This document shows positions 36,078 through 47,157 of a stretch of DNA of 64,000 bases, piece by piece. Position numbers and translations under genes: made by a program. The notes under the pieces are model-generated. The model was not told the origin of the DNA, ran no database searches, and was given only the letters and a program-made list of their open reading frames with translations. Position 1 is the first letter of the stretch; the number at the start of each line of letters is the position of its first letter. The stretch covers positions 460,501-524,500 of the forward strand of contig CAUJNA010001624.1 of the NCBI GenBank assembly GCA_963377175.1. Direction: 5' to 3'. This DNA is from Effrenium voratum (lineage: Eukaryota; Sar; Dinophyceae; Suessiales; Symbiodiniaceae).

Positions 36078-36679
36078 CTGACGCGCTGGCTGAAAGAAAG
36101 GGGTGTTCCCACACAGAGAACCTACCTCCGCTACGGTTACTTCCATCTGGTTAAGGTTTCAGGAAAAAACAATTAAACTATTTCCAGTAGTGATGAATTC
36201 CTTTTAAACCCAACAAGGGAAAATAACAAATATTATTTTGCAAATGGAGGCTTACCATCAAAAACAACACTTTTTGTGCGAACCCCCGGTCCCTCTCCAT
36301 GATCTTATCAAAATAAGGGGCCCAAAACTTGTGGGGTTGTCCAGTTGGTGTCCCTGACAACCAACCAGAACAAAGGCTACCCCCCGAAACAAACAAAATA
36401 GGTCAAAGAAGTTCTGTAAAATGGTTTCCAGTTGGAAACTAGGTGTCTCTCAAAACAAAGGTCTCTAAAAAAAGCTTGGTTTCCTTCTGGCTTTCCTTTC
36501 AGCCGGCAAAGGGTGCCCTCAAAACGAGACAGACCCAACCAAAGCAGTGGGTTCTACCAGAACTCATGAATCAGCTTCTGATTTATACATCACCACCACC
36601 ACCACCATGCAGGATCATATCTCTCGCCTTTGAATCGACCCATGCCACTCCTCCCCCCTCCACCCTGTGACTTTTGGAC

Positions 36680-36787
36680 GTCCAAGGCGCCCAGCTCCTC
36701 CGACGCCAGCGCCTCCAGCGCCTCCAGCGCCGCATCCAGCCAGCGCGCCGCAGCCGGCGCCGGAGCCGGCGCCACGGAAGGCCACGC
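36680..36787 (-). CDS. Ala-rich helical protein, exon
   Basis: 36 codons between CACGAG|GCGTGG and TTGGAC|GTCCAA, phase 0 at both ends. Reads AWPSVAPAPAPAAARW, then LDAALEALEALASEELGALD: an Ala/Pro linker followed by a heptad-like helix. Very GC-rich. Product unknown. Confidence 0.6.
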
Positions 36788-37227
36788 CTCGTGGGGCAAT
36801 TTCAAGCATCCTCCATCACAATACACGCACAGGGATCCTTGCATACACCTGAACATTGCAACTTGTAAATGGTTTCCAACTTTATTTTGGTGTTGAAAAG
36901 GCAACATGTTTCAAATGGTTGCAACATGTATCTTTTAAGGAGCCCTGACGCACTTGGCAGATAGCTGACATCTGGCCAGCTGTATGGTTTAACCGCCCGG
37001 TGGCTCTTGGTTGCACACGATGTTTCGTGGTGAAATAATTCGATCACCCCCTCTCATTTGCTTTCTGGGGCATGAGTCATGAGCAAAGGTGCCTTAGTTA
37101 TACTCCACACCCCCATTCCATGGCTCTTAAACAGTGGGAAATCACCAATCCCCCATATAACCTTGAAATAATTCAGAAGTGGTTGGATAAACCCCGAGCA
37201 CCCCCATTCCAAGGCTCCCCAGTCAGC

Positions 37228-37280
37228 CTGCTGAAGCTTCCGGCCCAGGAACGCTCGCAGCTCCGCCCGCCCGTCCCGGC
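37228..37280 (-). CDS. candidate exon, unidentified
   Basis: Acceptor TTCCGAG|GCCGGG, GC donor CAGCAG|GCTGAC. In the phase-1 frame it reads RDGRAELRAFLGRKLQQ and ends in phase 0, as needed by 36680-36787. Two other frames are open, so the frame is an inference. Confidence 0.45.
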
Positions 37281-37594
37281 CTCGGAAGAAACGCTTCCGA
37301 GTGCTCACGCGTCCCGAGTCTCGGCAAGGCGGCGCATGGGATTTGGCCATCGACCGCACTGCCAAGGGAGCCGGGGGAGCCATGCCTTACTTTCCACAGG
37401 CAGTTTTACCTGGCGGAACCACACCCAGCAGAAGGCTAAAATTCTACCGGTGCAGCGTGCAGTTGTTTTTTTTCTTCGTCTTTTGGTTGTCTTTCTGACA
37501 AGCTGGGACCTGCGAGTCCGTCGGGTTGTCGTCTGCCAGGCCGCAACAAATTCCAACGGTCCCAAACCTGAAACCAAGACAGGTACATGGCATT

Positions 37595-37681
37595 GGGTCA
37601 AAAATGGGGACCCAAAATGGAAGCCTGGTAAATGGGAAACATGGACTAATATGTAGGGGACCGGTGGCTTAATTTTGACCC
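37595..37681. mobile_element. GGGTCAAAA inverted-repeat element
   Basis: 87 bp beginning GGGTCAAAA and ending TTTTGACCC. Parts of its inside resemble 6150-6230 and 17437-17510. It shares its ends with 9917-10015 and 41766-41871, but not the centre. Confidence 0.5.
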
Positions 37682-39292
37682 ATGCTCACATGTCCACGCG
37701 CGGGTCGCTGAGGGCTGCACTCGCTGTCGCTCCTTCAGCCATACTTTGGCTGAGCGGCCATGGCTAAGGCGCGCTGGTGCTGAGGCGCCTCTGGGAAACA
37801 AAAACAACAACAACTTCGCACCAGTTAGGATCAAAGTTCCACTTTTTGACTTCCGCAAGGCAGGCTTAAACCCAGAGGTGGCTGATTCCCTTTAAGAGCG
37901 GAACCTCCTTGGTTTAAGTCTACCTTGGGGTAGTCAAAGTAAAACCCTGGTTGAGATCGGTGGTACTGGTTGGGCTTCCTTCTGATTTCCCTCGGTGGCC
38001 TGACAGCAGAAAGTAGCCTAATAGACCCATCCAGGTCTGACGCCACTGCTCCCTTGTGAAGACCAGCAACCAGGGCCTGCTTCGGAACGGAACGTAAAGC
38101 AAGCTTCTAAGGCTTGGGTTGCTGTTGCCTGTGCAAAGATTCACCAGCTGAACCCCGACTCGGCTGACTGCATGGCACTTTGCTCGCTGCGTGTGACCGT
38201 GTGAGCCAAAGGCTGCACATATTCTACGCCCTCAAGGAGAGCAGTGGTCAGCCAACAATTTGAGCAACCAGAGATCCCCTCCCTCGAGCACAACTTCTCA
38301 TACAGCATTTTATAGTACCACCTGGGGAGGGTCCCTTTGACTGGGTCCCTTTGCCCGATCAAGTGAGAAGCACCGACAAGCCCATTGACACTTCTACCAA
38401 CATGCTAAGGTTTGTATAAGCCTTACCGCAAAAGCCAAGAAAAACCCATGTCAAGTAGAACCAGCTACTCAAATAGCAGCGGGTCCCAGCCGTTGCCTGG
38501 GACGATGCGTGCCGCTGACCAGAGGGAACCACGTGGTCACCAGAGCCTGCGGGAAAAAATGTCGTCTGTCACTAGCGCCCAAAACTGATTCCCACCAGCG
38601 TCGCCCCCCCAACAGCTGTGTTTTCCCATGTTCAAAATCCCAAGTTGAGGTCAAGTGTGGGGGGGGGGGGCGGGTGTTGGCATTGACCATGTTGGGTTCT
38701 ACCTGGCAACCTTGGAACAACTATTGGTGGGTGTTGGGTGCTCACATTTGGGTACGCCTCAAATTCCAGGCTTCAAGCTGAGGAACTCTCCAAATGGATG
38801 CCCTTCAAACCCATCCACGGGGGTTCTAGACGCCCCCTTCGGTTAATGTTCCATTAGGTTTGACGAGACACGCCCACTTGTTCAGGCGTTGATGTTCCAA
38901 AATGCTCAATCAGCGGACTTTTTCGAGCTTTCTGTCTGTTTGTTTTGAATTGGACAGTTCTTCCTGGATCTTTCTTTCGGGGCAGAAGAAATCTTACACG
39001 TGTAGTATTTTTGCAAGAAGGGGTAGTGTTCAAAAGAAGGGACAGCCATGCTTGCGACCAGTAGCTGATCAAACAAGGAAGCAGTTACACATTGGCACAC
39101 CTTAGACTGCTGAACTTCATTTTTGTGTGACGGGGGGTTCAGTTCTAAAGGATGTCGCGAACACTGAAACCCTTTCGGAGGGAAGGGATCGGAGCCTGGC
39201 ACCTCCGCCGTTTCTTGGGGGGGGGGGGAAGAACCCGCCCCCGCAGAATGGATCTAACAAACAAAAACAAGGAATCGGCATAAAAGCTAAGC

Positions 39293-39331
39293 CCTGCGCC
39301 CGAGCCGAAACTCAAGTCCCAAAATAACCTC
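39293..39331 (-). CDS. possible last exon of the CRSH-like gene
   Basis: 13 codons after CGTCCAG|GAGGTT with a GC donor after CGCAGG; reads EVILGLEFRLGRR. The phase suits the preceding EF-hand exon (phase 0). Short and without a motif. Confidence 0.35.
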
Positions 39332-39624
39332 CTGGACGCCATTGTGAATGGGGCTGCTAAGCATTGGGCTAAATGTTGGACCAGAAAATCTTGGCTCCCT
39401 TTACACCAGAAAAATGCAGAAAACAACCACCAACCTGGGCTGTCCTCAGAACAACTGCCAAAAACCTTTTAGTATGTTAAATGGAAACCAAACCACGAAA
39501 CCAACCAAAATCCGAAAAAGCAAAGGAACCGGACGGCTGGGAACTACCAAGCAACAGGCACCCTGGAGCTGCAACATGACCCTGGCCCTGCAAACCAAGA
39601 ACCCTCCAAAACCCTAAGCCCCGC

Positions 39625-39675
39625 CTTCCAGAACTCTTTGAAGTCCACTGCCCCGTCCCCGTCCGAGTCGAAGAC
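39625..39675 (-). CDS. CRSH-like gene, EF-hand 2 exon
   Basis: 17 codons between GCTGTAG|GTCTTC and TGGAAG|GCGGGG (GC donor). Reads VFDSDGDGAVDFKEFWK: a full canonical loop with Asp at 1, 3, 5, Gly at 6, a hydrophobic residue at 8 and Glu at 12, so it should bind calcium. The entering helix must come from a small exon not found between 40377 and 39675, because the preceding exon ends in phase 2. Confidence 0.85.
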
Positions 39676-40376
39676 CTACAGCACTTTTTTGCCCCAAGCG
39701 GTCACCGGGTCCGGGTCCATTTGGCCGGGTCCAGCAAAAAGGGGGCCAATATCCAGGAAGCTGCCTTGGTTTTGCGGATCTTATACATGGACATTTGCCT
39801 TGGCTCCGCAAGCTTATCTTACGGGAATCCATTTCAGTTTTTGAAGAGGAGCTTTCCCTTTGCTCGTCATTTGCCACTGGGATCCATCCTGTTTAGTTCA
39901 AAAGTGGCCAGAGCCACTCAGTGACCCTGGCCCAGCTGCGATTGACCCACCGTGACCCCTGCAAAAACGTGTCGATCGGCGCGAGAAAGCTAGGGGAAGG
40001 AGAAATGGAATTGGGCCCCAGGCGTTGGGCCCCAATCCCCTGCCCTTGGAAACCACCAGCTGGATGGTTTACAACTCTCGTTCCCCAAAGCCAATACCCA
40101 ATGGCATGCTGATTCCCTGCTAGCAATCCATCAGCGAAAATCCATAGGCCATGGCACACCCACCGCGCGTGGCGAGGCTTCCTGGGCCCTCGAAGAAGTG
40201 TCCATCCAGATCTAGGCTGGATGGAAGAACCCCAGCCAAAAAAATGGATTTGTTTTTGCCCCGGTGAGTGGGAAAAACAGAGGGAAACAAGCGAAAAAAA
40301 GCCAAAAAAAAAGGCAACAAGGGGAGCTAATTCTGGGGGAAGATATATGTCAAGGTGCCCCCCTTGCTTTCTACAC

Positions 40377-40435
40377 CGCTCAATGCGCTCAATGCCGCTC
40401 GCCTCCAGCATGTCGTCCACCTGCTCCAAAGTGGC
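40377..40435 (-). CDS. CRSH-like gene, EF-hand 1 second half
   Basis: Acceptor TCGGAG|GCCACT. Reads ATLEQVDDMLEASGIERIE. Joined to 41210-41302 it supplies positions 9-12 of the first EF-hand loop (Glu at 12) and the exiting helix. Ends in phase 2 at a GTGTAG donor. Confidence 0.8.
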
Positions 40436-41209
40436 CTCCGAAAAAGCCAGTCATGCGGCCACGAGTCACCCGGTTCAGACAAACCGGGTACCAACCAGCA
40501 CCCTCCAAGGGTAGTCCATTTGTACCCCAAATGGCTCACCCAAGAGTACAGGTACAAATGGAACATCTCTGGGGCGTGCTGGAAGCCATTTGTCCAATTC
40601 CAATGTCCTTAAACAAAAAACAAACTGGCACTCCCCAACTGCTTCTTAATGGATATGGTCGGGAAAATACAGTCGTCGGGGGTTGGTGAGAAGCACTCCA
40701 CGACAAAATCGTCCAATTCGCCTCAACGCCGACCCGCTGCAAGGCACGCTGGAGCTCTAGTCGGTCGATGCCTACGGCATTTGATCGGTTGCGTGGTCAC
40801 ACGGGGGAACACAAAAAGGTCAAGAGGCCTCGACCCTTCAAGTACCGCGAAAAATGCGAAGGCGCCCCACAAGTGTGTGGCAATCTCCCATTTTTGAGGG
40901 TAGACCAAAACCAATCAACAAACCCACCCTAAGGGTCCCCATTGATTTTGGGCCCTCAAAATTGGTTGTTTCCAACGGCCCCTGACTGGTCGGGGTTCTC
41001 CATTGGAGGGGGGGTCTGTGTTGGAAGGGGCATGACCCTTAGGGCAAGCCAAAAAGACCGCCAAATATGGCAATGTCCCATTTTTTTAAGGTAGACCAAA
41101 ACCAATCAATAAACCCAAGCCCAAAACCCCCCCCCCCAAAAAAAAAAATAACATCTCGAAGCCTCCGATAGGTGTCCCCGTTCGCCAGCGCCATCTCTGC
41201 TTTGGGCGC

Positions 41210-41302
41210 CGGGCGCCCGTCCCCATCCAGGTCCAGGTCTGCGAAGAGCTGCTGCCCCGCGCCAGCGGCCTCGGGGGAAGGAGCCCCCCGGTTGAAAAGC
41301 GC
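41210..41302 (-). CDS. CRSH-like gene, EF-hand 1 first half
   Basis: 31 codons between CCAGAG|GCGCTT and CGCCCG|GCGCCC (GC donor), phase 0 at both ends. Reads ALFNRGAPSPEAAGAGQQLF then ADLDLDGDGRP. Only with this GC donor does the loop become canonical (D-L-D-G-D-G-R-P-A-T-L-E); read straight through, the Glu would be at position 13. That is independent support for the splice site. Confidence 0.82.
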
Positions 41303-41765
41303 CTCTGGTTGCAGGTCTTGGGGCTGGTTTTTGAGGGGGTTGCCACCGGCAATGGATCTTTGGTCATGGTCTTACCATTTCTTTTAATGGGCCATGAAGT
41401 GTTGACACACGCCGAACCGAAATTTGGGTTGGTCTGTGCAAGGGTTTTTTCGCTTGAGATGGGTCCTCCCACCCAAAAAAGCCTGACATACTCTTCGGCC
41501 GCTTGCCCCGATCCATCCGATCCTGAGGCCACCGCTGCGTCAGTGATGCCCACCTTGCCGGCCTACGTGGGAGGTGAGGCTGTAGGCTGTGTCTGTCTCA
41601 AAGGCACCCTGTTGGTTTCAAGAGAAACCAAAGGCAAGCCGGCCACGGGGGAGTTGCCTATACACAGTTGCCCTCAGGGACCCAGAAATAGAAAGACCTT
41701 TACTCAAACTGGACCCAACGCGGGAAACCAAAAGGTCAAAAGATCGGCTTTTGGCAAGTGGCCAT

Positions 41766-41871
41766 GGGTCAAAGCCCGTACCCCCAGTGAACATCCCAAT
41801 CCACACTAAAATAAAGCTCAAAATGGGTGGTGAATTCACCTACCCCGAAATGGGATCCCATTGGTTTTGAC
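41766..41871. mobile_element. GGGTCAAA inverted-repeat element, copy 2
   Basis: About 106 bp, GGGTCAAAGCCCGTACCCCC to CCATTGGTTTTGAC; close match to 9917-10015. It contains the palindrome GGTGAATTCACC. Confidence 0.6.
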
Positions 41872-42221
41872 GCACAGCCAGTATTTTCACACAGATGGGA
41901 ACTTTCACATTCCTTGGCGATGTCATGCTGGGCCTTCCCCTATTTTGAACGAAACCCAGCCAAGGGGTTGTGGTTCTTTTGTGTTCCCTCACAACGTGGC
42001 CAAATACGAGTCTACCAGGAATGGAACCGTCCTCTTTTCCCTTCAATCCACCAGAAATCATGCCTCAGCTTGCCTGGATTAAAGTAGCTGGTCACATTCA
42101 AAAAAACAAAACAATCATTCTCACAAAAGGCTCAAGGTAAACGATCCAACTCCCCACAGCCAAGTCGCACCGCCGCTTTTTATGGCAGTTTCGCCACGAA
42201 CCGCCGCTTTCTCCCGCGTGC

Positions 42222-42267
42222 CTTGTACTCCCAGTGCCCACAGGAGCCGTACTCCGCCTGCCGGTGC
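42222..42267 (-). CDS. CRSH-like gene, HWEYK exon
   Basis: 46 nt after acceptor GGCAGAG|GCACC, ending before a GC donor at TACAAG|GCACGC. With the AT from the previous exon it reads MHRQAEYGSCGHWEYK, the end of the RelA/SpoT synthetase domain (family pattern MH..AE.G.AAHW.YK). The frame stays open past the donor to a TAA about 40 bp on, so a terminal exon is the alternative. Confidence 0.85.
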
Positions 42268-42717
42268 CTCTGCCGAGGGGTTCGAAGTTCGGGAGTCAAA
42301 CATGCAAGTAGATGATCTTGGTTGCTGTTGACCCCTCTGCAAAAAGTTTAACTGTTTGTGGCTTTAGTGGAACACGGCTTGATTTCCCAAAAAGTTAAAG
42401 TCGAAAGATCCAACCGCAATAGCAGCCAAGTGATGGAACTCCATTGGGGGGGTGGGGGAAGCAAAGGCTTTTGGGGGGGAAGGCAAGGAGATGGGACAAA
42501 CGTGCGCCAAAGAGAGCTTTTGGGCCATCTTTCAGTGTAAACAAAGCGAAAACAGGCCGTTGTTTGGAGGTTCCAGGTTGTTCTGCAGGTTGCTGTTGCT
42601 GTTGCTTTTGTTCGCTTTGGTCATTCTCCGTCGTTTGTCTGGAGTGGTGTTTTGAGGCTCCAAAGTTTTCTGCACGTGTTGCTTCCAAAGCTTTCTGCAT
42701 GTGGGTTACCAGCCAGC

Positions 42718-42863
42718 TCCAGCAAGTCAGCTTGCACTATAGCTCGTAAGCAAAGGACATCGCGATTTAAGTCATTCAGCATCACTGCGGTCCCCGGATA
42801 TTCACCAGTTACGGTGATGACTGGAGCAACTGGCATGGATGATGCCATATCTTTGTCCTGCAG
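42718..42863 (-). CDS. exon-like block inside a CRSH-like intron
   Basis: After GACTGCAG|GACAAA an open minus frame reads DMASSMPVAPVITVTGEY, then PGTAVMLNDLNRDVLCLRAI and VQADLLELA before a GTAACC donor. Protein-like, but not GC-rich like true exons here, and the flanking synthetase exons join in phase without it. It could be a skipped exon, a fragment of another gene or chance. Confidence 0.3.
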
Positions 42864-43641
42864 TCTACCAGCCCACTCTCCTTCAAGGTGCATCTATCAT
42901 CTATCTACCTGCTCCAGCGATACCCTGACTCATTGCATGGTTGCCCCCTAGAGGCGAACAAAAACCTGGCTTCAGTGTTCGTCACCAATACAATCGTCCC
43001 AAAACAAATGAGTCCAGGAACTCGCGAAGCAGCGACCCGAACCCGGGAGATCACCAGATGCTTGCGCTTGCATCCCTTCCCAATATACCCCTCGGTATAC
43101 CTTGGGCTAAGTAGCTAATGACGTCTTAATTAAACACGTCCAAACCTTGGACGGGTCATTTTGGGCCGCCCTGCCCCCCCCCCGCCACCTCCGGTGAGAG
43201 CCCGCTACTTTGAACTTTGAACTGATCGTCTAGGCATATCTACCCCACTCGCAATCAAACAAACTAACAGCCCTTCCAACTGGTATCGTGTTTATCTGAC
43301 CAAATGCATCGAAGATCTGACAAAACTTTGGCTATTGACCCTTGGGTTCCGCTCCCTACTGGGGGCTCTAGCCTTAACACCTCTTGGGGCGCCTACTCAG
43401 CGCACATTCTGTGTACAGGGGTGTCCTCTCCGCAGTGCACTGAAGGGGGAAAAAGTTCACATCCAAGGGAATCCACAGCATCAGGGGTCCTGCAAGCGCC
43501 AACTTTGAACAACATGCCCAGTCTCTTTTAGTTGCCGAGCGTAGCCAAAAGTTCCGGGCTATTTAACACCGGGTAAGGTTCCCAAACTGCACCTTCTCTA
43601 TTAGCTTCCGTGAAGTGGAAACCCCGAATTCGGGCTATTTG

Positions 43642-43753
43642 CATAGGTGTCCTTTTAGGGGAAATGGATGGCCCTGGTAGATGATTAAACCACCAGGTAA
43701 ACCAGGAATCACCAAGTATTTTTCTAGCAAAACAACCAAAAAGGACACCTATG
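43642..43753. mobile_element. MITE family A, copy 4, in a CRSH-like intron
   Basis: 112 bp, CATAGGTGTCC to GGACACCTATG, flanked by GCTATTTG and GCTACTTG (7 of 8). It lies 74 bp from the donor of the 23-nt exon at 43827-43849. Confidence 0.9.
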
Positions 43754-43826
43754 GCTACTTGGCCTCCAGTCCTTTTAAAATCCTGTGCAGCGGACTTGAA
43801 GTGATTTACATGTTGGGCACCCCTGC

Positions 43827-43849
43827 ATCTCTTCAGTCCGGATCTGCAC
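43827..43849 (-). CDS. CRSH-like gene, 23-nt VQIRT micro-exon
   Basis: Between CGTGCAG|GTGCAG and GAGAT|GCAGGG (GC donor). Reads VQIRTEE plus two bases of the Met codon completed by the next exon. Together with GQPFE at the end of the exon at 60121 it rebuilds the hallmark [VF]EVQIRT; the Glu just before the junction is the catalytic one in the family. Both junction phases fit. Confidence 0.85.
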
Positions 43850-43869
43850 CTGCACGAGGAGCAAGCCCA

Positions 43870-45982
43870 AAGAACACTGACTGCAATCACGTGTTATATA
43901 TTTGGGACTAAAGCAACAGTTGTACATTGCGACAGCGTTTTTTTGCTTTTTATGAATATATATATAATATAAAATTCTAAAACAAGTGCGCCAGTTAGCT
44001 TAAGCTTCTTCTTCTTCTGGTCATACGGACCAAACTGGGAAAAGTAACAGGTTGAATCTCAGGCAAACCCCAGAAAATGGTAACCCTTCGCTATCTTCCT
44101 TTTGGTTGTTACAGTTTGTTTCCTTGGTAGCCTACACAACCCGGGAAATGGATACCCTTGGATTGAGCGGATTCTTCGAAGCTACAGTGCAGTTGCAGCA
44201 GGCCAACAACCTCAGTCCCCTCATTTTCTAAGGTTCGGAATGCAAGCCTGAGGGAGAACGGTTGACAAAAGGGTGAGATATCTTTCCTTTTTTTTACGTT
44301 GTTATAGATTTTGTTCCCCTTCTTGTGTACTTTGTTTGGGCGGGGTCCAACCAAAAACTGTTTGACAGCCGGGCATCGGGAGGTGCAAACTAGAATGCTT
44401 GGCTTAAGCATTTCAGCAAAGGGCATATTTTCGCCTCGCCTGCACATGGCCAGCACTGTCTGCATCAGCAGCAGCCGTGCCGATCATGATCCATAATCTC
44501 TTTACAGGTGCCTGTACAGCAACAGGCTGTGGTTCATTGGCAGGTGGTCGAGCCGCATAAAACAAGACAGGTGGTCGAGCCTGCCTGATCTGGCATCACT
44601 CATCGAGGCAAATCGCTATCATGCACAAAATGGAATCGGGAATCCGCAAGTATGGGACTCCTCTACCCCTGAATTAGAACGATTGATATAATTTGCCCAG
44701 ACTCGTGTCTAGTAGGTCCTACATAGGTTTCGCAGAAAACCATGGCACGCGCAAAACCGCTTTCTCACATCGCGTGGGAGTCTTCCTCATCCTCGGTGAG
44801 TGTCCCCTGTAGAGAGAAGCCAAAGCAAACCAATAGCCCTCGGTGAGTGGCCCCTGCGAAGGGACGCCAAAGAAAACCAAGACCTGTTCTTACTTGGCTT
44901 GCTTGGCTTGCTCCGCATTTTTTGTCTGTTGGATAGCTGAGTTGCCCATTTCTAAGAGAGAAACCACAACCATCTCCACAGGGCTTGGGAGCCCTTTGAG
45001 CGCCCCCCCCTCCCTTTCACGGCCTGCAACCGAGGAAGTTGCTGGATGTTTTTGACAAACCCCTCATCTCCAAAAGGTCGCTCCAAAAGGTCACAACAGC
45101 TCGAGTGAAGCCTAGGTTACACATTTGACCCCACAAGGTCAAAGTCACTCATGTGATGTGCGTGTCATGGCCAACAAACTTTGCAAATAGCAAACTGTCG
45201 GGCATTAGTTGGCATTAGACTGCTTGCCGGTTGTGTTTGTTTACCTGTTGCCTGTTCTAATTCACAGTGCATCCTGGCAATTCAATACCCTCAAGCCTCT
45301 GCAAAAGCAAGTGTTTTTTTTGTCGGCCTGGCTTGCTGTACGAGCCCGAAATCAGAATGTTTGGTGCAGGGTACACCGGTGGCACAAGAAACGGGGCTTG
45401 CCCAGAACATTGTGCCACATGGTCAAAACCAATTGACTGCCTTTGGCTGTCTGGCAGAAAACCCCCTTTGACCAAAAAGGTCGGTATCACTTGACCGCAT
45501 GGTTTTGTTGCTGATCGCTGAGCAATAAATTTCTTCAAGGTGTAGAGGTTCTTTCGGTAAGACCAAAGGGCAAGCAAGAACCCTCAAATGCCATGGGTGT
45601 CTTTTCCAGATGGTAGTCCTTAGGTTGCGATCTCATAGGGAAACCACCCACTTGGACCAACCTGAAACGTCACCCAAGGGAAACTCCCCTTCGGGCCAGG
45701 CTGGTGATGTTCAGAACCACTTGACTTACTGGTGCTCTGTAGAACCTGGCAGTCCCCTTAAAGGAACCCACAAGGGCTGGTTTGTAGTCATTCCCTCATT
45801 CCCTGCCTATCGCACCAGCAAGTTGAGAACTCCCTGAGAACCATGTCTCTAGGGGTGCCTTCCCTATTCTTTCCAGGGATCCTTCTTTTCAGCAAAGCAT
45901 CAAAACCCAGGAGAACAGCCGGTTCTTGAAAAGAACGATGGTTGAAAAGAATAGACAAGGAATCAACCCCTGGAATGTCCAC
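43870..45982. other. region between the micro-exon and the aquaporin's last exon
   Basis: No confirmed exon. Weak candidates: minus GATGAGGAAGACTCCCACGC before a GTGAGA donor at about 44770-44795, and minus TAAADADSAGHVQ near 44440. At 44790-44877 a 45-bp direct duplication (CCTCGGTGAGTG) is seen. Confidence 0.35.
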
Positions 45983-46070
45983 CGGGGTGCGGAATCCTCC
46001 TCGCGCTTTGGATCGGGAGCGAACACCACCCGGTCGGCCGCCACGGCCAGCAGAGCGGCGAAGATGCTGC
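45983..46070 (-). CDS. aquaporin, helix 6 exon
   Basis: Acceptor CCTTAG|GCAGC. Reads SIFAALLAVAADRVVFAPDP then KREEDSAPR, the last membrane helix and the start of a charged cytosolic tail. It begins in phase 1, completing Gly left by the 32-nt exon at 47126. The end is uncertain: a GT donor (CCCCG|GTGGAC) is assumed. Confidence 0.8.
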
Positions 46071-46699
46071 CTAAGGCGGTGTTTGTTGGTGTTGAACAAA
46101 TGACGTGAGCAGTCTATTTGCTTGCTTGCCCGCGTGCTTGCTGATTGTGTTTTGTTGTTGCTTGTTGGCTTGCTTGCTCTCTCTTGCTTGTTGGTTTGGT
46201 TGGGTATTGATTGCTTGGTTAAGTGATTGCTTGGTTGCTTGGTAGGTTGGTCGGTTGGTTGGTTGGGTGGGGTGCGTGGCTTTGCTTGTTTGCTTGTTTG
46301 CTTGTTGGCTTGTTGCTGTTCTTGAGTTTGGGGCGGCACGTGCTGTGGTATGACATTGCTCGAATTGTCTCTTTCGTTAATTCTAAGTGTTCTCCATTAT
46401 CACCGCCCACCCTCCAGGAACAAACGAGCAACTATTCAGGGAACTTCATCCCAAAACCTCAGACTTTCAGGCTAGATTCCCCGCTTGAGCATTGGGTGGG
46501 GCAGGGCTCTGGGAATTGCAACGTAAGGAAAGCCCCCATCAGCGGTCTGCAATTGACTCACCTTCAAAGGAAGCAAAGAGTGCTCAGAACAGTGTTGGTT
46601 TCCTTTTGGGCCAACTCATGCGTCCGAAAAAAATAAGCTCAGGTGATATCCCCAACAGCATGTGCTCTTTTTAGTGCTCGCCCCACTCCGCAGCCCTCG

Positions 46700-46776
46700 C
46701 AGAACCTCGTGGAACCCTGGTGGAACCCTAGTGGAACCCTGGTGTGGAACCCTGGTGGAACCCTCGTGGAACCTTA
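46700..46776. repeat. short tandem repeat
   Basis: Five to six copies of GTGGAACCCTG-type units of 11-15 bp. Confidence 0.85.
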
Positions 46777-46919
46777 CCTCAGGGCCGCACCAACCCGGAC
46801 AACAACGGAATCCCTCAAAAGGAGATTCCTGCAGAAACGATCAGTATTGAAAGTTATATCTGCAGAAGTGGAATTCCTTGATCCAAAAAGGAAGGTCCTC
46901 TAGTGGCACAGTCCGCGAG

Positions 46920-46945
46920 AAAAAAAAAAAAAAAAAAAAAAAAAA
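46920..46945. repeat. poly(A) run
   Basis: 26 uninterrupted A. No retrocopy features seen around it. Confidence 0.95.
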
Positions 46946-47125
46946 CAGCCGCTGATGTCAAAATCTTGACATGTTGAATTGGGAGATGTCCGCTACCCGC
47001 TACCGCTTGTGCTTCCGGACAGTAGGAGCCCTCTTTTGAATGCCCTTTGATAGAACACGAGAAGGAAACCCAATGATTTGGGGGAGAAGTTCCTATTTTG
47101 GGACACCCGCTTCTTTCCAAGCTGC

Positions 47126-47157
47126 CCACCATTGTCGGCCAGCACATGTTCCAGGAC
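47126..47157 (-). CDS. aquaporin, 32-nt micro-exon
   Basis: Between CCGACAG|GTCCTG and GTGG|GCAGCT (GC donor). Reads SWNMCWPTMV plus one base, equivalent to the family's W..YW.GP at the start of helix 6. Phase 2 in and phase 1 out, both matching the neighbours. Confidence 0.72.

Noticed and set aside
42181..42300. Terminal exon of a separate gene ending in TAA
   Set aside because: With the 23-nt exon before it and the GC donor after TACAAG it fits inside the synthetase; kept only as the alternative.
46920..46945. Poly(A) tail of a retrocopy
   Set aside because: No intron-less gene fragment or target duplication next to it.
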